DNA of 64,000 bases, taken from assembly GCF_013778305.1 (NCBI RefSeq), contig NZ_JACEIC010000001.1, positions 372,001-436,000 on the forward strand, in the 5' to 3' direction. Origin of the DNA: Nocardioides agri. Its GTDB lineage: Bacteria > Actinomycetota > Actinomycetes > Propionibacteriales > Nocardioidaceae. A program made the position numbers and the translations under genes. The notes beneath the pieces were generated by a model that was given only the letters and a program-made list of their open reading frames with translations, had not been told where the DNA came from and searched no databases. Each line of letters opens with the position of its first letter. The stretch's first letter is position 1. Of this stretch, positions 17,744 to 26,125 are shown one piece after another.

Positions 17744-19924
17744 TCAGCCCCGGTAGGTCCGGCAGGGCTGGCTGCGCAGCGACGAGCACTTCGGCGCCTT
17801 GCGGGGTGCGTCGACGCCGGGCACGACGGGCAGCACGAGCCGCGACGGGTGGTCGGCGTCGGCGGCGACCAGGACCCGCTCGCCGTGCGAGATCGTGTCG
17901 AAGTCCCACTGGGGACGGGCGTTGCCGGGCGCGTCGACGGTGATCCGGATCCGCGAGCCCGGCCGGAAGACGTGGGCGAACGGGAAGAGCTCGACCCGCA
18001 CCTCGGCGAACCCGCGCTTCGGCAGCGGCCGCGCGTCGGAGCGCAGGTGGGTGTGGGTGGGTGAGACCACCGTCGAGCCCGGGCCGAGCTTGCGGTGGCT
18101 GGCGCGCAGCCAACCGGACTGCACGTAGACCTCGGTGCCGTTGGGCCGCACCTCGGTGAGGGTGACCTCCAGGTCGGTGTCACGCTGCGGTGAACGCACC
18201 CACAGGTCGACCGAGCCGGTGCCGATCGGCACCACCTGCTCGGTCAGCGGCTCGGTGATCCAGCCGAGGCCCTTGCCCTTCGGGATCTGCTTCCACTGGT
18301 ACGTCGGGTGCGCCTCCCACAGCCCGTCGCCGGTCTGGAAGTGCGTGGTGGGCGGGAGCGCGTCCGGGTCGGCGCGGTAGCTGCGCGGCGTGGCCTGGCG
18401 CGGCGTGAGCGTCGACGGGGCGTCGGCGAGGCCGCCGCGCGGGGTGAGGTACCACGACGTGGCCTCGGCCTCCGGGATCGGCCACGACGCGAACGTGCGC
18501 TCGAAGCGTGGCAACGGCGACCCCGAAGGCTGGCCGGCGGCGGCGCCCTCCTCGAAGAGGATGTGGATCGGGTCGCCGGACTCGTAGTCGCGCTTGGCCT
18601 GCCGGAAGGTCATGCCCGAGTAGTCGGGCTGCTCGGGGAGCGCGAGCCCGGTGACGCCGGTGATCGTGCCGGCGAGCACGGGCGCGACGACGTGCTTGGC
18701 CTCACCGGGCACGCGGCGCCCGACGTACAGGTCGAGGAAGTCGGCGAACCGCCCGAAGACGCCGAGGCTCAGCGACTCGGGGTGCGAGCCGTTGAGCATC
18801 GTCGCGTAGAGGTGCGGCGCGGAGGTGAAGTCGTCGAGGAAGCCGGGGAAGTGGCCCCCGGTCTGCTCGTCCTGCCAGGCGCCCGCGAGGAACACCGGCA
18901 CGTTGATCTTCGGGGCGAAGAGGCTCGGGTTCATCGGGTCGCCGATGCTCTTCTTGTAGTAGGGGTTGGCCCTGATCATCGCCAGCACGTCCGGGTTCTG
19001 GAGACGCAGCGCCTGGTTGGCCTGGCAGGTCGTGTCGCCGGCGTCGACGCGGCCCTTCTCCCAGCCCTGGCCGTAGGGCCCTGCCTGCTTCTCGCGCTCG
19101 GTCGCCCACGGCACCGCGAAGCCGGTGTTGAGGATGCCACCCGGGTAGAGCGTGCTGCGGTAGGTGTCGTCGATGACCGACAGCGGCGTGATCGCGGCCA
19201 GGCTCGGCGGCTGCGTCTGGGCGACGTAGAGCTGCGAGATGCCGGGGTAGGAGATGCCGACCATGCCGACCTTGTGGAACTTGGCCCACGGCTGGGCGGC
19301 GATCGCCTCGATCGCGTCGTACCCGTCCACGCTCTGCACGGGCTCGAAGGGGCGGAACGAGCCCCCGGAGCAGCCGGTGCCGCGGATGTTCACGCCCACG
19401 TAGGCGAAGCCCAGGGTCGTGAAGAGCTGCGCCATCGTCGTGTTCTTCGGGTTGCTCGGGTCGTAGCCGGAGTACTCGACGACCGTCGGGAAGGGTCCGG
19501 TCCCGGACGGGAAGGTGACGTTGGCCGACAGCGTCGTGCCGTCGCGGGTGGTGATGTAGTTGAAGCCCTTGCCCAGCGTCTGGCCGGCGTAGAACGCGTG
19601 CGCCGGCGGCTTCCCGGCGACGTCCCTCACCTTCACGGGCCCGACGGTGGCTGCGGGGGTGGCGCTGCGAACCGAGTAGCTGCCGGCGTCCAGGCCGCGC
19701 CACGCGAGGCTGCCGGCGCTGTCGACGACGCCCTCCTCGACGACCTTGGTGCCGCGGACCAGCTCGAGCTGCTGGCCGGGTGCGGCGCCGAGCACGTAGA
19801 GCTGGTTGACGCTCCCACGCACGGTGAAGTCGGTGGGGCCGGCGGAGGCACCGCCGGCCACGACGAGCAGGCCGGCGACGAGGGCGAGGGTGGCGGCAAC
19901 AGCGGAGTGCCGGGCGCGAGTCAT
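17744..19924 (-). CDS. Secreted X-Pro dipeptidyl-peptidase family hydrolase (CocE/NonD)
   Basis: A 726-residue alpha/beta hydrolase of peptidase family S15. Residues 1-27 form a signal peptide ending in AGGASA. An N-terminal beta domain is followed by the hydrolase core with the nucleophile elbow VGISYPGIS (GxSYxG, Ser catalytic) and by SHGERVLVAADADHPS within a C-terminal jelly-roll (PepX_C) domain. The family cleaves X-Pro dipeptides or ester/acyl bonds, so the exact substrate is uncertain. The ATG at 19924 is preferred over one ten codons upstream because it begins the signal peptide directly and has CACGAT seven bases before it. It converges on the PP2C gene with a 12-base gap. Confidence 0.85.
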   Translation of the reverse strand: MTRARHSAVAATLALVAGLLVVAGGASAGPTDFTVRGSVNQLYVLGAAPGQQLELVRGTKVVEEGVVDSAGSLAWRGLDAGSYSVRSATPAATVGPVKVRDVAGKPPAHAFYAGQTLGKGFNYITTRDGTTLSANVTFPSGTGPFPTVVEYSGYDPSNPKNTTMAQLFTTLGFAYVGVNIRGTGCSGGSFRPFEPVQSVDGYDAIEAIAAQPWAKFHKVGMVGISYPGISQLYVAQTQPPSLAAITPLSVIDDTYRSTLYPGGILNTGFAVPWATEREKQAGPYGQGWEKGRVDAGDTTCQANQALRLQNPDVLAMIRANPYYKKSIGDPMNPSLFAPKINVPVFLAGAWQDEQTGGHFPGFLDDFTSAPHLYATMLNGSHPESLSLGVFGRFADFLDLYVGRRVPGEAKHVVAPVLAGTITGVTGLALPEQPDYSGMTFRQAKRDYESGDPIHILFEEGAAAGQPSGSPLPRFERTFASWPIPEAEATSWYLTPRGGLADAPSTLTPRQATPRSYRADPDALPPTTHFQTGDGLWEAHPTYQWKQIPKGKGLGWITEPLTEQVVPIGTGSVDLWVRSPQRDTDLEVTLTEVRPNGTEVYVQSGWLRASHRKLGPGSTVVSPTHTHLRSDARPLPKRGFAEVRVELFPFAHVFRPGSRIRITVDAPGNARPQWDFDTISHGERVLVAADADHPSRLVLPVVPGVDAPRKAPKCSSLRSQPCRTYRG

Positions 19925-19943
19925 GCGGGCGATCGTGCCACGC

Positions 19944-20495
19944 TCAGTGGCCACCGCGCAGGCGCTCGACGGCGCGTCGTACGGCGGCCTCCCGGCGCGC
20001 GGGCGCCGTCGCCTTGAGCACCGGCAGCATGACGTCGTAGCGATCGGCCTTGCCCAGCAGCCGGAACGCCGCGTCGGCGACCGGGTCGGTGGCGATCGCC
20101 GCCGCGAGGTCGTCGGGCACGCTCGCCGTGCGCATCGGCTCGTAGGCCGCGTCCCAGCGACCGTCCGCCTGGGCCGCCTCGACCTGGGCCCACCCCGACG
20201 GGCGCATCCTGCCCGCCGCCTCGAGGACCGCGATCTTGTCGACGTTGACCTTCGACCAGGTGCTGCGCGCCCGGCGCGGGCAGTAGCGCTGCAGGAAGGA
20301 GACCTCGTCGAGACCGCGTCGCTGCCCGTCGATCCAGCCGAAGCACAGCGCGACGTCGAGCGCCTCGGGCATCGTCACGGTCGTCAGCCCCGAGCCCTTC
20401 TTGCCCACGCGCAGCCATGCCTCGGGTGCGGTGTCGTGGTGGGCCTCCAGCCACCTCTCCCATGCGTCGCTGTCGGGCAGCTCCAGGACCTCCAT
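19944..20495 (-). CDS. YdeI/OmpD-associated family protein
   Basis: A 183-residue protein with the hallmarks of the YdeI/OmpD-associated (bacteriocin-protection) family: an N-terminal segment on W...LEAHHDTAPEAWLRVGKKGSG, the conserved DVALCFGWIDGQRRGLDEVSFLQRYCPRRARSTWSKVN-type core (roughly residues 48-85) and a helical C terminus. Its biochemical role is not known. The ATG at 20495 has GACGAT six bases upstream. It lies just upstream of the S15 hydrolase gene on the same strand with a 19-base gap, but nothing links their functions. Confidence 0.8.
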   Translation of the reverse strand: MEVLELPDSDAWERWLEAHHDTAPEAWLRVGKKGSGLTTVTMPEALDVALCFGWIDGQRRGLDEVSFLQRYCPRRARSTWSKVNVDKIAVLEAAGRMRPSGWAQVEAAQADGRWDAAYEPMRTASVPDDLAAAIATDPVADAAFRLLGKADRYDVMLPVLKATAPARREAAVRRAVERLRGGH

Positions 20496-20573
20496 CCCGT
20501 CATCGTCGCGCAGTCGTCGCGCAACCGTCGACAGTCGTCGACAGCCGTCGACACTGCGACAACGGCTCGAGGG

Positions 20574-22682
20574 TCAGTCCGGGTCGTAGCAGGCCAGCAG
20601 CAACGCCAGGTCGTCCTCGAGGGAGTGCCCGGCCGCCCGCTGCAGCGCGTCGAGCAGGCCGTCGAGGGCGGTCTCCACCGGCGCGGTGGCGACCGCATCC
20701 AGGAACGCGGTCGGGTCCACGAACGAGCCGTCGGGCGCACGGGCCTCGATGAGGCCGTCGGTGAAGAGCAGGAGTCGGTCCCCGGCCCGCAGCACGCCCT
20801 CGGTGGGTCGCGGATCGGCGCCGAGGCCCAGGGGGACGGCGTGCTCGAGATCCAGCGCCCTCGCCCCGTCCCCGGCCGTCATCAGCACCGGAGACGGGTG
20901 TCCGCACGAGACGATCGTGAAGCGACCGTCGTGGTGGATGTCGACCAGGACGGCGGTGACGAAGTCCTCGACGTCGGGCAGGTACGGCAGGAGGCGCCGG
21001 TCGATCTCGCGGGCGACCTCCGCGACGTCACCGGTGTCGGCGGCCGCGGCCCGGAACGCGCCGAGCACGACGGTGGCGGTGCGCACGGCGGTCAGCCCCT
21101 TGCCGCGGACGTCGCCGACCAGCAGCCGGACTGCTGACGGGCCGTCGACGACCTCGTAGAGGTCGCCCCCGATCTTCGCCTCGACCGCGGCCGAGATGTA
21201 GCGAGCGGTGAGAGCGACCGGACCCACCCGCGGCGGAGGCGGGGCGAGGATCGCTCGCTGGGCGGCCTCGGCGACCAGCGTGACGCCGGCCAGCCGCTCG
21301 GACTGCTGCTCGAAGGTCGCGGCGGTGTCGAGCGCCAGCGCCGCCCGGTCGGCGATCTCCTCGAGGAACGCGAGGTCGGCGTCGGTGTAGCGGCGTCCGG
21401 ACTCGGCGTGGATGAGCGTCACGACCCCGAGCACGGCGTGGCGACCGGTCAGCGGCGCGACGATCGCGCTGGTGAAGCCCAACCGCCGGAGGATGGTGCG
21501 GTGCTCGTCGTCGTGGGCGGCGGCGTCGACCAGGTCGGCCGGCAGGTACGGGTAGATCTCGCTCCGGCCGGTGCGGATGACGTTCGGCCCACCGGTGGGG
21601 GCGTCCATCCGCGTCGGGAACGCGTCCACCATGCCGCGCGCCCATGCGGTGGTCTCGGGGTCGCGGTGCTGGACCGCGACGGTCCGCAGCTCGTCACCGT
21701 CCAGCAGCTGCACCGAGCACCAGTCGGCGAACCGCGGCACCAGGAGGCGCACGATCTCGGCCAGGGTGCTGTCCAGGTCGAGGCTGCGCGAGAGCGTCAT
21801 CGACGCCTCCGCGAGCAGGGCAGTGCGCTGCGTGGCCGCGTCGGCGCTCTGCAGCTCCTCCGCGCGCAGGAGGGCGCTCGCGAGCGCGCCGGCCATCGAG
21901 TGCAGGAAGCCGTCCTCGGCGGGCGTGAACGAGCCCACCGGGAACGTCAGGGCGAGCAGGCCCAGCGTCCGCTCGCCACGACGCAGCGGGAGGACGTGCA
22001 GGCTCAGGTCCGTCGGGTAGTAGCCGGCCAGCGCGGGGAACGCCGCCTCGATCTCCCGGACGGAGCGGTAGTGGAGGTCGGTGCCCTCGCGCGCGGCCAC
22101 TGCGCCGGGGACGTCGCTCGTCAGCGGCACCTCCTGGAACTGGTCGGCTGCCGCCCCACCGCGCCCGGCCCACGTGACGGTGCGCAGGACGTCGTCCGGG
22201 TCCAGGACCAGCACCATCGCGGACTTGGCGCCCAGGGTGTCGCGGGCGTGGCCGATGAACCCGTCTGCCACGTCGGTGACGGTGCGGGCGCCGGTCAGCT
22301 CGACAGCGAGGGCGTCCAGGACGTGCTGCGCCAGCGTCGTGGTGCGCTCGAGGTCCCGGCGGCGACGTCGGCTGACGACGGCGGTGAGGACGGCCACGGA
22401 GCACAGCAGCGCGCACGCCACGAAGCGGACCGCCCAGGCGCTGTCACCGAGGTTGTCGTTCCAGACCCCCGAGGCGATCGAGGCCACCAGCGCGGTCACC
22501 GCGACGGCGGCGGTGCGCCCCGGCCCGCAGAAGACGGCGGTGAGCACGGCGCCACCGGCGTACACGCCGTTGATCTGGTGCCCCGTCAGGATGTCGATCA
22601 CGACCAGCACCCCGACCACCGCCATCCCCAGCAGCCACCAGACGCGCTCGCCGGCGTACTTCTCGTGACGCATCAGTGCCAT
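20574..22682 (-). CDS. Membrane GAF-GAF-PP2C (SpoIIE-like) phosphatase
   Basis: A 702-residue protein. About four membrane helices occupy residues 14-120 (RVWWLLGMAVVGVLVVIDIL and following). Two GAF-like sensor domains follow (about 130-290 and 300-460), then a PP2C/SpoIIE phosphatase domain (about 480-700) with GGDLYEVV, LVGDVRGKG and a C-terminal EDDLALLLACY. It would couple signals at the membrane to dephosphorylation of a regulatory protein; the partner is unknown. The start at 22682 is the first of two close ATG codons and is not certain, because no clean ribosome binding site is seen. Confidence 0.87.
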   Translation of the reverse strand: MALMRHEKYAGERVWWLLGMAVVGVLVVIDILTGHQINGVYAGGAVLTAVFCGPGRTAAVAVTALVASIASGVWNDNLGDSAWAVRFVACALLCSVAVLTAVVSRRRRRDLERTTTLAQHVLDALAVELTGARTVTDVADGFIGHARDTLGAKSAMVLVLDPDDVLRTVTWAGRGGAAADQFQEVPLTSDVPGAVAAREGTDLHYRSVREIEAAFPALAGYYPTDLSLHVLPLRRGERTLGLLALTFPVGSFTPAEDGFLHSMAGALASALLRAEELQSADAATQRTALLAEASMTLSRSLDLDSTLAEIVRLLVPRFADWCSVQLLDGDELRTVAVQHRDPETTAWARGMVDAFPTRMDAPTGGPNVIRTGRSEIYPYLPADLVDAAAHDDEHRTILRRLGFTSAIVAPLTGRHAVLGVVTLIHAESGRRYTDADLAFLEEIADRAALALDTAATFEQQSERLAGVTLVAEAAQRAILAPPPPRVGPVALTARYISAAVEAKIGGDLYEVVDGPSAVRLLVGDVRGKGLTAVRTATVVLGAFRAAAADTGDVAEVAREIDRRLLPYLPDVEDFVTAVLVDIHHDGRFTIVSCGHPSPVLMTAGDGARALDLEHAVPLGLGADPRPTEGVLRAGDRLLLFTDGLIEARAPDGSFVDPTAFLDAVATAPVETALDGLLDALQRAAGHSLEDDLALLLACYDPD

Positions 22683-22792
22683 CGCCGTGCCATCGCCTCG
22701 CCTCGCCGGGACCGAGCTCGGGGTGAGCCCGGCCCCATGATCACGCGCCCGACGTGCCGAGAACAGGATTTGCCGAAGGTGCGTGCCGACGA

Positions 22793-23488
22793 TCAGACCA
22801 CGCGCACCTGCGTCCGGCGGGTCGTGAAGGCCCAGACCTGGTGCGCCAGACCTCGGCTGAGGCGGATGCAGCCGTGCGAGGTCGCCAGGTCGGTGCCGAG
22901 GATCCAGTCGGCGTGCATCTGCCGGCCGTTGGACTTCCAGCGGGGGATGCGGTGGAACCCGATGCCGCACGGCGCGAAGCGCACGAAGTCGTCGAGCCAG
23001 AGCGTGCCGCTGACGGCCTGGTTGAGCCTGATCCGGCCGCCGCGGCCGCAGTAGGACCCGGTCGCGTGCGTGCCGCGGTGCAGCACTCGTGGGTTGTCGA
23101 CCATCCCGCCCTCGGCGAGCACGCGGCCGGAGGCGCCGACGAGCCACACCCAGTTCTGGTGCTGCGAGATCACGATCCGCCGTCCCTGGCCCGAGTGGCG
23201 GGGGACCGGCCGCCGGTCGCAGCGCGGCGCGTCCTCGGCGTAGAGGTGCCGCCGGGTCCGATCGTCGAGGTGCCCGGTCTGCCGCAGCCCCACCCGCGAC
23301 TGGAAGCGCACCACCGCGCTCCGCGTGTGCGCGTCGATCCGCCCGTCACCGCGCCCCGCGTCGCAGCGCAGCGCGTTGAGCCGCTTCTCCGCCTTCACTG
23401 CCCACGGGCCCGGCGCGGCGTCTGCCGGACCCGGTGCCAGCGCGAGCGTCGCCACCAGGAGGACCAGGCAGGCGACGAGGCGGGTCAT
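22793..23488 (-). CDS. Secreted L,D-transpeptidase (YkuD) with peptidoglycan-binding motif
   Basis: A 231-residue exported protein. A signal peptide spans about 1-24 (MTRLVACLVLLVATLALAPG). A peptidoglycan-binding repeat follows (about 30-80, with VVRFQSRVGLRQTGHLDDRT), then the YkuD catalytic domain with HADWILG and the active-site SHGCIRLS, where Cys forms the thioacyl intermediate. Such enzymes make 3-3 cross-links in peptidoglycan or attach proteins to it. The start follows GAGGATGGGCCA, which can be read as a ribosome binding site or a -10 element. The gene lies 10 bases after marR on the same strand and may be cotranscribed with it. Confidence 0.88.
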   Translation of the reverse strand: MTRLVACLVLLVATLALAPGPADAAPGPWAVKAEKRLNALRCDAGRGDGRIDAHTRSAVVRFQSRVGLRQTGHLDDRTRRHLYAEDAPRCDRRPVPRHSGQGRRIVISQHQNWVWLVGASGRVLAEGGMVDNPRVLHRGTHATGSYCGRGGRIRLNQAVSGTLWLDDFVRFAPCGIGFHRIPRWKSNGRQMHADWILGTDLATSHGCIRLSRGLAHQVWAFTTRRTQVRVV

Positions 23489-23498
23489 TGGCCCATCC

Positions 23499-23939
23499 TC
23501 ACATGGACGTCCCCGCGACGAGCACCTTGCGGAGAGCGCCGGCGAGGACCTCGGCCTCGCGCGCTGTCAGGTGGTCGGTGAACTCGCGGTGCACGGCGGC
23601 CACATAGGTCGGCGCTGCCTTGCGCAGCGCCGCCCGGCCGGCAGGAGTCAGGGCTGCGAACGCCGAGCGACCGTCGTCGGGGTTCGGCTCACGCGTCACG
23701 AGTCCGGCCCGGATCAGTTCGTCGACGACTCGGCTGACGCGGGTGCGGCTGACGGCGGCGACCGACCCGAGCTGGCCCATCGTCAGCCGTCGGTCCGGCG
23801 CGCCGTTGAGCTCGAGCAGCACGTCGTACCACGTCAAAGGCAGCCCATGGGTGTCCTGGAGCTCGCGGTCCAGTCGCGGCACCAGTGCGGCGTGCACCTT
23901 CAGCAGTGCGCCCCATGTCTCGGCGAGGTCAGCTGGCAT
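23499..23939 (-). CDS. MarR-family transcriptional regulator
   Basis: A 146-residue winged-helix repressor of the MarR family. The helix-turn-helix is around LTMGQLGSVAAVSRTRVSRVVDELIRAG (residues about 53-80), the wing contains REPNPDDGRS, and long helices at both ends form the dimer interface. Binding of small phenolic or oxidant ligands usually relieves repression in this family. ATG 23939 follows TAGACT (23946-23951 on the plus strand) by six bases, so the message is probably leaderless. Two palindromes lie between it and the divergent azoreductase gene; one overlaps its own promoter spacer. Autoregulation and control of the flavoprotein are the obvious inference. Confidence 0.9.
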   Translation of the reverse strand: MPADLAETWGALLKVHAALVPRLDRELQDTHGLPLTWYDVLLELNGAPDRRLTMGQLGSVAAVSRTRVSRVVDELIRAGLVTREPNPDDGRSAFAALTPAGRAALRKAAPTYVAAVHREFTDHLTAREAEVLAGALRKVLVAGTSM

Positions 23940-23957
23940 GGGAGGAGTCTAGCAACA

Positions 23958-23975
23958 CTTGTGCGTGCGCACACA
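23958..23975. promoter_or_regulatory. Imperfect palindromic operator, marR-proximal
   Basis: CTTGTGCGTGCGCACACA shares 14 of 18 bases with the perfect palindrome at 23988-24005, and the core TGTGCGTRCGCACA is common to both. It begins seven bases upstream of the marR -10 hexamer, within the spacer, where binding would block marR transcription. Confidence 0.75.
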
Positions 23976-23987
23976 CTCTGATACAAC

Positions 23988-24005
23988 TATGTGCGTACGC
24001 ACATA
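23988..24005. promoter_or_regulatory. Perfect 18-bp palindromic operator, azoreductase-proximal
   Basis: TATGTGCGTACGCACATA is a perfect palindrome. Its centre is exactly 30 bp from that of the related site at 23958-23975, about three helical turns, so both would face the same side of the DNA. It overlaps a possible -10 for the plus-strand gene (TAATCT, 24004-24009). The likely ligand is the MarR protein encoded next to it. Confidence 0.82.
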
Positions 24006-24029
24006 ATCTCTCCGAGAAGGAAGACCACG

Positions 24030-24689
24030 ATGACCACCCTGCTGCACATCTCCGCCTCCCCGCGCGGCCAGCGCTCCGAGTCTCTCGCCATCGCGACGAC
24101 GTTCCTCGACGAGCTCCGCTCGGGCCACCCCGACGTCACGATCGAGCACTGGGACCTGTGGGACGGCACGCTGCCTGAGTTCGGGCCGTCCGCCGCGGCC
24201 GCCAAGATGGCGATCTTCGCCGGCGCCGACCCGGAGGGGGAGGAGGCCACCGCGTGGCGCGCCGCGCGCGAGACCTTCGAGCGGTTCGACTCGGCCGACT
24301 ACTACCTGTTCACCGTGCCGATGTGGAACCACTCGGTGCCCTACATCCTCAAGCAGTTCATCGACGTCGTCAGCCAACCGGGCATGGTCTTCGGCTTCGA
24401 CCCCGAAGCCGGCTACACCGGCCTGCTCGAGAACAAGCGCGCCGCCGTGATCTACACCGGCGCCGTGTACGGACCCGACCGAGGGCCAGGATTCGGCAAC
24501 GACTTCCAGCAGCCGTACTTCGAGGACTGGTTGCGCTGGGCCGGCGTCCACGACATCCGCAGCATCGCCTTCCGCCCCAATCTGGCCACGGCCGATCCCG
24601 AGCCCGGACGCCGCGACGCACACACCCAGGCCACCGCCGCAGCTCGAGGGTTCCTCGACCCGGCCGAGCCTGCCCTGTTGGCGGGGTGA
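24030..24689 (+). CDS. FMN-dependent NADH-azoreductase-like flavoprotein
   Basis: A 219-residue flavodoxin-fold oxidoreductase of the AzoR/NAD(P)H dehydrogenase (quinone) family. The N terminus has LLHISASPRGQRSESLAIA, the FMN phosphate loop. VPMWNHSVPYILKQFIDVV and the following glycine-rich segment are typical of the family. These enzymes reduce quinones, azo dyes or nitro compounds with NAD(P)H, usually as detoxification. A ribosome binding site GAGAAGGAAG precedes ATG 24030. It is divergent from marR with two shared operators, so induction by an electrophile or quinone that releases MarR is the natural model (inference). Confidence 0.88.
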   Translation: MTTLLHISASPRGQRSESLAIATTFLDELRSGHPDVTIEHWDLWDGTLPEFGPSAAAAKMAIFAGADPEGEEATAWRAARETFERFDSADYYLFTVPMWNHSVPYILKQFIDVVSQPGMVFGFDPEAGYTGLLENKRAAVIYTGAVYGPDRGPGFGNDFQQPYFEDWLRWAGVHDIRSIAFRPNLATADPEPGRRDAHTQATAAARGFLDPAEPALLAG

Positions 24690-24792
24690 CCAGGGGACCC
24701 GCGCACTGTCGGCGCGGATGACGGCGCGCCCCACCGCGGTGGTCAGCCCACTGGTGGTGGCGAGCCGGGTAGGAGAATCGCGAGAGGCTGGT

Positions 24793-24808
24793 GGAGCCGG
24801 GAGGCTCC
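24793..24808 (-). terminator. Hairpin at the end of the minus-strand gene
   Basis: GGAGCC (24793-24798) and GGCTCC (24803-24808) form a six-base-pair stem with a four-base loop directly after the stop codon of the minus-strand gene at 24810-26063. It lacks a clear T run, so termination is only plausible. Confidence 0.4.
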
Positions 24809-24809
24809 C

Positions 24810-26063
24810 TCAGGGTTTGCGTGTGATCCGGTAGTGCAGGGTCAGGAAGGGGAAGCCGAAGACCCAGAACGCGTGCTCGGCGCGGAGCACGTCCTGGTCG
24901 ACGTAGACATCGAGCTGCTCCTCGAAGCCAGGCACGGCCAGGGCCGTCAGCTCGTCGGCCTCCGTGTCGACGTAGGTGAGGTAGTGGCCGGCCTGCCCGT
25001 CGTGCACCCGGCTCGTCAGCCTCAGGCCCCCGGCCGGGCGCGACTGCGGCCGGAGCGTGGCGGTGAAGCTGCCGTCGGGGATGGGGAACCCGACGCTGAC
25101 GTAGCCGCGGTCGCCGTGGCTGTAGGTGGTGTAGATCCCCAGCATGATCGGCTCGTCGTCGTCCGCGAAGGAGCGGACCCAGCCGCGCACCGAGACCACA
25201 CCGTCGACTCCGGTGATCGTGTCGATCCGGCTGCGGATGCCCCGTTGGGCCTCGCGCTGGTTCATGGGCATGCTGGCTTGTCCCAGCGGTCGCGCAACGA
25301 GCGTGCGGTAGACCAGGTAGCCGGGCCGCACCCACAGCCGCCACTGGGGCACGATGTCGAGCGCGAAGCGGGTGGTGTGCTCGTAGAACTCCCGCACCAG
25401 CGGGTCGACCTGATCTGGGTCGAGGTCCGGCCCGGCGAGAGCGTCGAGGGATGCGACGATCCCGGTGTCCGGGGCATCGGCGGTGTAGTGAGCACCCAGC
25501 TCCTCGGCCAGGCCCCGGACGTATCCGGTGCCGACGTGCCTCGACCGCGCCGGCCGGGGCACCACGAACGGCAGGTCGGCGGCGCGGACCCGTTCGGCGA
25601 GCAACCTGACCTGGGGGTCGCGGAAGAGTACGGCGGACAGGGTGCGGTAGGCGAGGACGACGCTGCTGGCGACCACCGCTCCCGGTGCCTGTCGGCGAGC
25701 GAGCACGTGCCCGACGGCGAGTCCGACGACCGGGCCGATCGCCACCTTCTGTGGTCGTAGCCCCATCGCTCCGACGACGGCACCGGTCGAGAGCCCGACC
25801 GTGCGGGGACCGGCGCCCACCACCGTGTCCGCAGCCAAGCCCAGCGGTGCCGCCAACGCGGCGCTCACCGCGATCCGCTGCCACAACGCCGGGATCTCGC
25901 CTTCCTGTTGGCGAGCCCGGGCCACGGCCTCGGAGACACCGAGGCAGACGGCCCCGACGAGACCGGTCCGGGCTGCGGCCCTGATGCCGCGGTGCGCGGC
26001 CAGGGATGCGCCGGCGATCCCCCCGACGGAGGCTGCGAAGCCGACGGACGAGGAGGTGGCCAC
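24810..26063 (-). CDS. Protein of unknown function with hydrophobic N-terminal half
   Basis: A 417-residue protein I do not recognise. Residues 1-165 are rich in Gly/Ala hydrophobic stretches (for example [19 protein letters not shown] and [15 protein letters not shown]) and look like several membrane segments. The remainder is soluble, with [21 protein letters not shown] and a C-terminal beta-rich part ending [16 protein letters not shown]. The GTG at 26063 was chosen because TAGGGT (26071-26076 on the plus strand) precedes it by seven bases; an upstream frame extension has no start signal. It follows prfC on the same strand after a 62-base gap. The mixed architecture suggests a membrane-anchored enzyme or lipid-binding protein, but there is no motif to decide. 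Confidence 0.7.
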   Translation of the reverse strand: MATSSSVGFAASVGGIAGASLAAHRGIRAAARTGLVGAVCLGVSEAVARARQQEGEIPALWQRIAVSAALAAPLGLAADTVVGAGPRTVGLSTGAVVGAMGLRPQKVAIGPVVGLAVGHVLARRQAPGAVVASSVVLAYRTLSAVLFRDPQVRLLAERVRAADLPFVVPRPARSRHVGTGYVRGLAEELGAHYTADAPDTGIVASLDALAGPDLDPDQVDPLVREFYEHTTRFALDIVPQWRLWVRPGYLVYRTLVARPLGQASMPMNQREAQRGIRSRIDTITGVDGVVSVRGWVRSFADDDEPIMLGIYTTYSHGDRGYVSVGFPIPDGSFTATLRPQSRPAGGLRLTSRVHDGQAGHYLTYVDTEADELTALAVPGFEEQLDVYVDQDVLRAEHAFWVFGFPFLTLHYRITRKP

Positions 26064-26125
26064 CCTCGTGACCCTAGCCGCCGTCGTCGACCGGTGAGTC
26101 TGGCGCGCTGGTCGTCTGGTGCCGG

